From positions 97,812 through 161,811 of the forward strand of contig DDEN01000034.1 in the NCBI GenBank assembly GCA_002336115.1: a stretch of 64,000 nt of DNA, read 5' to 3'. The stretch is from Chitinophagaceae bacterium UBA1953. Lineage in GTDB: Bacteria > Bacteroidota > Bacteroidia > Chitinophagales > Chitinophagaceae. Each line of letters starts with the position of its first letter. Within the stretch, counting starts at the first letter, position 1. This document shows positions 58,049 through 64,000 of this stretch, piece by piece. The position numbers and the translations under genes were made by a program. The notes below the pieces were generated by a model that saw only the letters and a program-made list of their open reading frames with translations, made no database searches and was not told where the DNA came from.

Positions 58049-59983
58049 TTACTCTTTATAAAAAGGAATAAATATGGCAACCAGGGTTCCTTTTCCCGGT
58101 GAAGAATCAAAATCAATGGTTCCTTTCAGGTATTCTACTCTTGCCCGCATATTTTTCAGGCCTATGCCTGCTTTTTCTGAAAGATGATGAATGTCGAAAC
58201 CTTTGCCATTATCTTCAATAGTAGCGCTGATGCCTTCAGCTTCTTTTACCAGCGAAATATCCAATTCGGTTGCTGCGGAATGTTTGATAACGTTGTTCAC
58301 ACTTTCCTGCAAAACCCTGTAAAGAACAATTTCAATATTCTCATCAATGTTTTCGTTCAGTCCTTCTGTGTAAAGATTTATTTTTAAAACCTTCTGATCA
58401 ATTTTGTCGAGGAATTCTGTAACTGCTTTTCCAAGACCTGATTTCAACAATACATTCGGCATCATCTGGTGCGAAACGGTTCTTACTTCTTTACAGCTTT
58501 CATCAACCAGGCTGATGATCCGTTCAAAAGAAATTTTCTGTTCTTCATCACTAAACTGCATGCTGTTTTCAAAAGCCGACAAATTCATTTTGGCAGCACT
58601 CATCATCTGCCCAACTCCATCGTGCAGATCTTTTGCTATGCGTTGCCGTTCATTTTCTTCTGCTTGTAAAATTGCTGCTGCTGCAAGTTGTTGCTGCTGC
58701 ATAACTGTTTGCTGCAGTAAAGCTTTTTCTTTTAATTTTCTTCTGTTATAAATAAGCCAGGCTAATAAAATACTCAGCAGCAGAAAACTGCTTACTGCTG
58801 CAATAAAATAATTTTTTTGCTGAAGCCTGAATTGCTGCTCCTGTATGATGCGTTCTTTTTTTTCTGTTTCATATTTTGTTTCCATTTCTGCCATTGCTTC
58901 CTGTGACGCATTGGAATAAATGGAATCCTTCAGGTCATTGATTTTTTTATAATACAGTGTGGCTTCTGAAAAATTATTTGCTTTTTCATAATTCATTGCA
59001 ATGGCTTTATATACCATTGGCAATTTGGCCTGCATGTTTTGTTCCTGTGCAATTTTTAATGCTTCTTTTCCTGCCAGCAATCCTTCTTCGGGTCGGTTCA
59101 TATTAGCATAAAGTTCAGAGAGAACAGACAGGTCGGAAACGATATAAAACGGATCGCCTGCTTTATCACGAAGTGGTTTTGCTTTAAGAAAGCAATTTAG
59201 CGCTTCGGTAAATTTTTCCTGGGCATTGTATGCTGTGCCAAGAATATTCCAGCCGTTTGCTTCAGCCGCATAATTATTCTGATCGTGTGCAATTTTAATG
59301 GCTATTTTGGCAAACTTATACAACGAATCGTATTTTTTTACTGCACCATAACAGGATGCAAGATTGTTATACGTTGGTGCAAATTTTATACGGAAATTAT
59401 TGTTCTCAATTGTTTGAATTGCTGATTTAAAATGCAGAATTGCTTCGTTAAACTGGTTCAGTTCCATATATGCCCAGCCTACGTTGTGCTGTAGTTTGGC
59501 AATGGCAAATCTGTCGCCGGCTTTCTCTGCTTTTCTTAAGCCATTGATGAAATTTTCCATTGCATCCTTTTGCCTGTTTAAGCGCATAAGGCTTAAACCG
59601 GCAGCAGAGAAATACTGAGCAAGTAAAGAATCGTTATCCGATTTTTTGTTGAGCTTGAGAATATTTCTGTTGGTTAGCTGCAAACCTGAATCGGGTTTTG
59701 AAACATTGAGATAATAATATACTTTGTTGATTTCAGCTTTCAGCTTCATAGTTTCATCGTTGTTTTTTTCTGAAATGGAAATCAACGATTCGGAAACATT
59801 CAGCAGCGAATCAGGGTTCAGAGTACGGAATTCAACTGCAAGCTGCAATAATTCCTGCATTTTTTTGTTTTCATTTTTTTCACTGTTAATCAGTTTACGT
59901 AAGCTGTCGGCTTTTGAAACCTGTGCTATAAGTGTATTTATAAACACCAAAAAGAAAAGCGAATATGTGAGCAGAATTTTCAT
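58049..59983 (-). CDS. TPR-containing sensor histidine kinase (HisKA_3), copy 1
   Basis: A 644-residue kinase. A signal peptide or first helix (MKILLTYSLFFLVFINTLIA) is followed by a periplasmic TPR region (about 30-385; AKLQHNVGWAYMELNQFNEA), one transmembrane helix near 395 (FIAAVSSFLLLSILLAWLI) and the kinase core. The phosphoacceptor His454 is in AKDLHDGVGQMMSA. The ATPase domain has NVIKHSAATE, IEDNGKGFD and GIGLKNMRARV. It is a paralogue of the next gene; the kinase cores are closely alike while the TPR parts differ. Confidence 0.92.
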   Translation of the reverse strand: MKILLTYSLFFLVFINTLIAQVSKADSLRKLINSEKNENKKMQELLQLAVEFRTLNPDSLLNVSESLISISEKNNDETMKLKAEINKVYYYLNVSKPDSGLQLTNRNILKLNKKSDNDSLLAQYFSAAGLSLMRLNRQKDAMENFINGLRKAEKAGDRFAIAKLQHNVGWAYMELNQFNEAILHFKSAIQTIENNNFRIKFAPTYNNLASCYGAVKKYDSLYKFAKIAIKIAHDQNNYAAEANGWNILGTAYNAQEKFTEALNCFLKAKPLRDKAGDPFYIVSDLSVLSELYANMNRPEEGLLAGKEALKIAQEQNMQAKLPMVYKAIAMNYEKANNFSEATLYYKKINDLKDSIYSNASQEAMAEMETKYETEKKERIIQEQQFRLQQKNYFIAAVSSFLLLSILLAWLIYNRRKLKEKALLQQTVMQQQQLAAAAILQAEENERQRIAKDLHDGVGQMMSAAKMNLSAFENSMQFSDEEQKISFERIISLVDESCKEVRTVSHQMMPNVLLKSGLGKAVTEFLDKIDQKVLKINLYTEGLNENIDENIEIVLYRVLQESVNNVIKHSAATELDISLVKEAEGISATIEDNGKGFDIHHLSEKAGIGLKNMRARVEYLKGTIDFDSSPGKGTLVAIFIPFYKE

Positions 59984-59985
59984 TT

Positions 59986-61812
59986 TTACGCATTCAATAT
60001 TTGAGGTGGTATATGTATTGCAATTAATGTTCCTTTTCCCGGTAATGTATCAAAATCTGCGGTTCCTTTTAAGAACTGTATTCTGCTACGGATATTTTTT
60101 AAGCCAATGCCACCTTCTTCGTTTAGGCTTAAATAGTCAAATCCCTTTCCATTATCTTCAATTGTAATACTGATGCCGTCTTTATCATGAATCAGTGCAA
60201 TATCAAGTTTTGAAGCATCGGCATGTTTTAATGTGTTGTTGATACATTCCTGTATTACTCTGAACAAGATGGTTTCGGTATTTGAATCAAGGCGTTTTTC
60301 AAAACCTTCGGCATGAAAACTTATTTTCATTTTATTGCCGCTTATTTTTACAAGCATTTCATCAATTGCCTGCGGAAGCCCTTTGCTGAGTAATGCAGCA
60401 GGCATCATGCTATGGCTTACAGTTCGTACTTCTTTACAGCTTTCGTCAACCATCTGTATAATATCATACAGGTTCTTTTGCTGTCCCTGATCGGGAAGCT
60501 GAATGCTGTTGTAGAATGAAGAAAGATTCATTCGTGCCGCACTCATCATCTGTCCAACACCATCATGCAGATCTTTTGCAATGCGGCTGCGTTCTTTTTC
60601 TTCCGCTTCAATAATTGCTTTAGCCGCAAACTGCTGCTGCTCCGTAATCTCGGCCTGCAGCTTGGCCTGTTGTTTCCATCTGTATTGATTGTAAAGTAAA
60701 AAAGCAAACAGCAAAGCCAGTATTGAAACGGCTGATATAATTCCAATTAGCCAGTTTCTGTTCTGTATGGTTCGTTGCTGTTGTTCAATTTGTTGTTCTT
60801 TTTTCCCTGTTTCATACACGGTACTTAATTCTTCGGCCTGCCTGTTTTTTTCTGATGTAAAAATGGAATCTTTCATCTGGGTTGACCATGTGAAATAATC
60901 AAGTGCTTTTTTATAATCGCCATTTACATTAGCAACCTTGCTCATTTCGGCATAGTTGTTTGCCACAAGTTCCCTGTAACCCATCTTTTCAGCTACTTTG
61001 TTACTTTGTTCAAAATAATATAAAGCTCTTTCCGGCTTTCCCCATGCGCTGTAAAGAACACCAATGTCTGAGTAGGATAGTGCAATCGAAAAAGTATCTT
61101 TCATTTTTTGCCTTATAGCCAATGCTCTTAAATGATAATCTTCGGCAAGCTCAAATTTGTTTTGAAGTACATATACCCCGGCCATAAAATTATAACACCA
61201 GCTTTTGCCCATTTCATCTTTTAATTTCAATGCTATCTGGAGCGATGCGTTATAATGTTTCAAAGCTTCGGCATAATTTCCCTGGTATTCATACACTACA
61301 CCGCTTTCATTCAGTATCATCTGTATGCCGCTTGAATCTTTCAGGGTACGGAAAATGGCAAGGGCTTTATCGTAGTTTTCTGAAGCCCGTTTCAGTTCTC
61401 TTGTTTTACGGTAAAGCTTTGCAATATCATTATATACATAGGCCAGCGGTTGAATTTTTCCGGCCTGTTCATAAATACGTGTTGCAGTATAATAGAGATT
61501 AGCAGCTTTATCATATTCTCCTTTGAAATAGTAAGCAACACCCATGTTTTTACTCAGTTCTGCAAAAGCAAAAGAGTCTTTCAGTTTTTGTGAAAGCTCA
61601 ATACCTTCTTCTGCGTACTGAATAGTTTGATTAAAACTTACAAGGCTGAGTTTGCTTGTGAGGGATACGTATGCAGATAATTTTTTTTCAGCAGGAATAT
61701 TGCTGATAATATCATTCTTTAATGAGTCAACAGATTTATCCTGTGCATAGAGCACAGAAGAAATAAAAAGAAGCAAAATAGAAAAAACAACAGTTCTTGT
61801 ACTAAGCAGCAT
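59986..61812 (-). CDS. TPR-containing sensor histidine kinase (HisKA_3), copy 2
   Basis: A 608-residue kinase, layout as in copy 1: signal sequence, TPR sensor region (about 30-345; FAFAELSKNMGVAYYFKGEYDKA), one transmembrane helix near 352 (WLIGIISAVSILALLFAFLL), phosphoacceptor His416 in AKDLHDGVGQMMSA, and HATPase motifs NNTLKHADASK, IEDNGKGFD and GIGLKNIRSRI. It begins the minus-strand run and ends 2 bases before copy 1 starts. A shared regulator lies downstream. Confidence 0.92.
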   Translation of the reverse strand: MLLSTRTVVFSILLLFISSVLYAQDKSVDSLKNDIISNIPAEKKLSAYVSLTSKLSLVSFNQTIQYAEEGIELSQKLKDSFAFAELSKNMGVAYYFKGEYDKAANLYYTATRIYEQAGKIQPLAYVYNDIAKLYRKTRELKRASENYDKALAIFRTLKDSSGIQMILNESGVVYEYQGNYAEALKHYNASLQIALKLKDEMGKSWCYNFMAGVYVLQNKFELAEDYHLRALAIRQKMKDTFSIALSYSDIGVLYSAWGKPERALYYFEQSNKVAEKMGYRELVANNYAEMSKVANVNGDYKKALDYFTWSTQMKDSIFTSEKNRQAEELSTVYETGKKEQQIEQQQRTIQNRNWLIGIISAVSILALLFAFLLYNQYRWKQQAKLQAEITEQQQFAAKAIIEAEEKERSRIAKDLHDGVGQMMSAARMNLSSFYNSIQLPDQGQQKNLYDIIQMVDESCKEVRTVSHSMMPAALLSKGLPQAIDEMLVKISGNKMKISFHAEGFEKRLDSNTETILFRVIQECINNTLKHADASKLDIALIHDKDGISITIEDNGKGFDYLSLNEEGGIGLKNIRSRIQFLKGTADFDTLPGKGTLIAIHIPPQILNA

Positions 61813-61817
61813 GGTGC

Positions 61818-62534
61818 TTACAAGTTAAGAACTTCTTTCATTCCAAAAAATCCCTCTTTCCCTTTCAGAAATTCGGCAGCAAGTACTGCACCGAGTGCAA
61901 AACCTGTGCGGTTATGAGCTGTATGAATAATTTCAATATCGTCAACAGTCGAAGTATATTTTACATAATGTGTGCCGGGGGCCGGGTCGGTACGTTCGCT
62001 GATGATGGAAAGCTCGGCCGGGTTTTGTGTAATATTATTTACCCAGTTTGTTTTTCTTGTTACAGCATCCAGCACCTGTTCTGCTAATGTAATGGCAGTG
62101 CCGCTGGGAGCATCTTTTTTAGCTGTATGATGAATTTCTTTCAGCGTTACATCATAGCTGTCCTGCCCGGCCATCAGTTGTGCAAGACGTTTATTTACTT
62201 CAAAGAAAATATTTACCCCTACGCTGAAGTTACTCGCAACGATAAGACCGGTTTTGTTTTCTGCAGCAACCTTCTTTGCTTCATCTAATTTATCCAACCA
62301 TCCGGTTGAACCGCACACAACAGGAACTTTATGTTCAAGGCATTTGATTACGTTTGCAAAAGCAGTATGCGGACTTGTAAATTCAATGGCTACATCAACC
62401 TTTGCAAGATTTTCTGCATTAAAATCGGCCTGGTTATCCAGGTCAATAATCAATACAGCTTCATGGCCTCTTTGTTTTGCAATTTCATGAATGGCTTTTC
62501 CCATTTTTCCATAGCCGATCAATGCAATATTCAT
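61818..62534 (-). CDS. dapB: 4-hydroxy-tetrahydrodipicolinate reductase
   Basis: A 238-residue enzyme of lysine and diaminopimelate synthesis, so also cell-wall precursor supply. The nucleotide motif is IGYGKMGKAIHEIAKQRG, and the catalytic part has EIHHTAKKDAPSGTA and ASNFSVGVNIF. It is slightly short but complete. It lies 5 bases upstream of the kinase pair on the same strand and downstream of the DUF5683 gene. Confidence 0.94.
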   Translation of the reverse strand: MNIALIGYGKMGKAIHEIAKQRGHEAVLIIDLDNQADFNAENLAKVDVAIEFTSPHTAFANVIKCLEHKVPVVCGSTGWLDKLDEAKKVAAENKTGLIVASNFSVGVNIFFEVNKRLAQLMAGQDSYDVTLKEIHHTAKKDAPSGTAITLAEQVLDAVTRKTNWVNNITQNPAELSIISERTDPAPGTHYVKYTSTVDDIEIIHTAHNRTGFALGAVLAAEFLKGKEGFFGMKEVLNL

Positions 62535-62618
62535 TGTGTGATTTTTAATAAAGTGAACCTGAATTTTACAAAGAAACTAATAAACCAGATAACATCTGTG
62601 AGCAGAAATAAAAAAGAA

Positions 62619-63230
62619 TTATTTGCCAAAGGAAAATACCAGGCCAACGTTTGCCTGTTTAGAAATAGGATTATATGTAGGATTAATCCTGAGGGATAAA
62701 TTATCGTTTACATCAAATTCTTTCAAATGGCCATCAACTGTTGCATCCACTACATTCAGCCCCCAAAGAAGAAGAAAAGCAAGAACTGAATAATCCACAT
62801 TCTGCCGTACTGCAATTCTGTATTGCCGCACTGCCTCCGGATCAACCGGTTTGAATTTTGGTTTAATTAATACATCGTTTGACGTAATGGTATCCATCAT
62901 ATACCTATACGCATCTCTTGCATCAATATATTCCCTGCGGTTGTATACAAAAAAACCAGCAGCAGTACCAAGTGCTCCCCATACAATCGGGATCTTCCAG
63001 TATTTTTTATTGTAAGCCTGTCCCCAGCCAGGAATCACAGCCGAACGAAGAGTTGCTTTTCTTGGCACATGAACGGAATCTTTCTTAAATAAACCAAGCG
63101 GTATTCGTTCAGGCTTTACAGAATCCTTTTTTACAGGCGCAGGGATTTGCTTCTGCACACTGTCTTTTTGCTGTGCAGATAATTGAAAAGAGAAAAAGCT
63201 GAATGTTATGAATAAAAATAAATACCTCAT
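62619..63230 (-). CDS. DUF5683 domain protein
   Basis: A 203-residue protein with a signal peptide (MRYLFLFITFSFFSFQLSAQ). The family segment RSAVIPGWGQAYNKKYWKIP and the following hydrophobic stretch IVWGALGTAAGFFVYNRREYIDARDAYR are clear. A hydrophobic helix lies near residue 145 (VLAFLLLWGLNVVDATVDG). The function is unknown; the gene is commonly found after parB in Bacteroidota, as here (stop of parB 4 bases before its start region). Confidence 0.88.
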   Translation of the reverse strand: MRYLFLFITFSFFSFQLSAQQKDSVQKQIPAPVKKDSVKPERIPLGLFKKDSVHVPRKATLRSAVIPGWGQAYNKKYWKIPIVWGALGTAAGFFVYNRREYIDARDAYRYMMDTITSNDVLIKPKFKPVDPEAVRQYRIAVRQNVDYSVLAFLLLWGLNVVDATVDGHLKEFDVNDNLSLRINPTYNPISKQANVGLVFSFGK

Positions 63231-63233
63231 GAT

Positions 63234-64000
63234 CTATTCCACATCGGTTCCCAATTGTTTCAGAATCTGGTTGAATTGCTCTAGCGAGTAATATTCAATC
63301 ATGATACTTCCGTTGCCTTTTTTGCTGTGATGCAATTTTACTTTGGTACCAAATTGTGATGCTAAATTATCTTCAATACGCTGAAATGCCTGTGGCAACC
63401 CGGTCTTTACCGAATTTTTAACAGGGTTTGATTTATATAACTGGCGCACCAAACTTTCTGTTTGACGAACCGATAAACCTTTTTGTTTGATCTGGTTGTA
63501 AACGTATAATTGTTTATCAACCGTATCAACATTAATCAATGCTCTTGCATGACCCATTGATAATTCGCCCGAACGGATGGCAAGCTGAATATCGGGAGGA
63601 AGTTTCAGCAAACGGATGTAGTTGGTAACGGTTGTACGGTCTTTACCCATACGTTCAGCTACCTGTTCCTGCGTGTAATCCAGTTCTTCCATCAACCGTT
63701 TATAGCTGAGTGCAATTTCAACTGCATTCAGGTTTTCACGCTGCAGGTTTTCAAGTAAGGCAAGTTCCAGCAGTTCGGTATCATTTGCCTGGCGAATGAA
63801 GGCAGGAATATCAGTTAACCCTGCCAGTTTGCTTGCACGCCACCTGCGTTCACCGGCAATTAAACGGTATTTATTAGGAGCAATTTTTGAAACTGTAACG
63901 GGCTGAATAATGTCGTGCATTTTAATGCTGTCGGCCAGTTCTTTCAGCGCCTGCTCATCAAAATCTCTTCTCGGTTGCTTGGGGTTAATTTCAATTTCGC
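63234..64000 (-). CDS. parB: ParB/Spo0J chromosome-partitioning protein, 5' part cut by the window edge
   Basis: The frame is open from 63234 to the right edge at 64000; an in-frame ATG at 63920 is not the true start, as the ParB box begins upstream. Visible: INPKQPRRDFDEQAL at the edge, the conserved GERRWRASKLAGL (nucleotide-binding box), the HTH region EQVAERMGKDRTTVTNYIRLLKL and the C-terminal dimerisation region. ParB clamps parS near the replication origin, so the window's right end may lie near oriC. A parA gene would be expected beyond the edge. Confidence 0.93.
   Translation of the reverse strand, partial: EIEINPKQPRRDFDEQALKELADSIKMHDIIQPVTVSKIAPNKYRLIAGERRWRASKLAGLTDIPAFIRQANDTELLELALLENLQRENLNAVEIALSYKRLMEELDYTQEQVAERMGKDRTTVTNYIRLLKLPPDIQLAIRSGELSMGHARALINVDTVDKQLYVYNQIKQKGLSVRQTESLVRQLYKSNPVKNSVKTGLPQAFQRIEDNLASQFGTKVKLHHSKKGNGSIMIEYYSLEQFNQILKQLGTDVE

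Noticed and set aside
63234..63920. parB as a complete 228-residue gene starting at 63920
   Set aside because: The ParB box continues upstream in frame to the window edge, so that ATG is internal.

Overview
The window reads as chromosomal DNA of a member of the Bacteroidota, most like the Chitinophagaceae/Chitinophagia. Support: type IX secretion genes (porT and the PglZ-type regulator porX), a fused lpxC-fabZ inside an lpxD-lpxC/fabZ-lpxA cluster, a TonB-dependent receptor with an N-terminal carboxypeptidase-regulatory domain, paired clpP genes before clpX, a parB/DUF5683/dapB string, an ald/tsaE pair, and promoter-like sites of the Bacteroidota form TTTG-N20/21-TAnnTTTG. Base composition is moderately A+T rich. 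I saw no rRNA, tRNA or CRISPR array.

Layout. 1-3033 is the accessory part: a Kelch/IPT lipoprotein, a REP-associated (IS200-type) transposase framed by inverted copies of a two-hairpin palindrome, then a 22-unit, 21-bp tandem repeat lying between two further copies of that palindrome. 3034-14619 carries a Tricorn-like protease, an M23 peptidase, envelope proteins, ruvB, a probable orphan contact-dependent-inhibition immunity gene, a TerC-family membrane protein, pyrD and a thiolase. 14643-18641 has a small secreted protein followed by a TonB receptor, then two small membrane proteins. 18701-23658 holds an ABC exporter and three family-2 glycosyltransferases. 23673-32173 has a YifB/ComM-type ATPase, a short MutS-like protein, pyrC, an outer-membrane protein, porT and ubiE/menG. 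32287-36082 is engB, clpP, clpP, clpX and a 57-residue protein. 36456-40306 runs on the minus strand (HhH protein, MBL hydrolase, small protein, porX). 40436-45655 is an HD hydrolase and the lipid A cluster, ending in a lone ABC ATPase that overlaps lpxA.

45656-49367 contains a cupin, an A+T-rich SIR2-like gene that looks acquired, ald, tsaE and two intergenic inverted repeats. 49368-57355 has a copper-type P-ATPase, recQ, two oxidoreductases, a DUF5946-like protein with acylphosphatase, and an Rrf2 regulator divergent from a small outer-membrane protein. 57362-64000 is a minus-strand run: a NarL-type response regulator behind two tandem paralogous TPR histidine kinases, then dapB, a DUF5683 protein and parB, which is cut by the right edge.

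Most of the window is housekeeping. The parts that deserve attention are the repeat/RAYT locus at 1433-2843, the SIR2-like gene at 46222-47376, the orphan immunity gene at 10970-11374, the recurring intergenic inverted repeats, and the twin kinase module.
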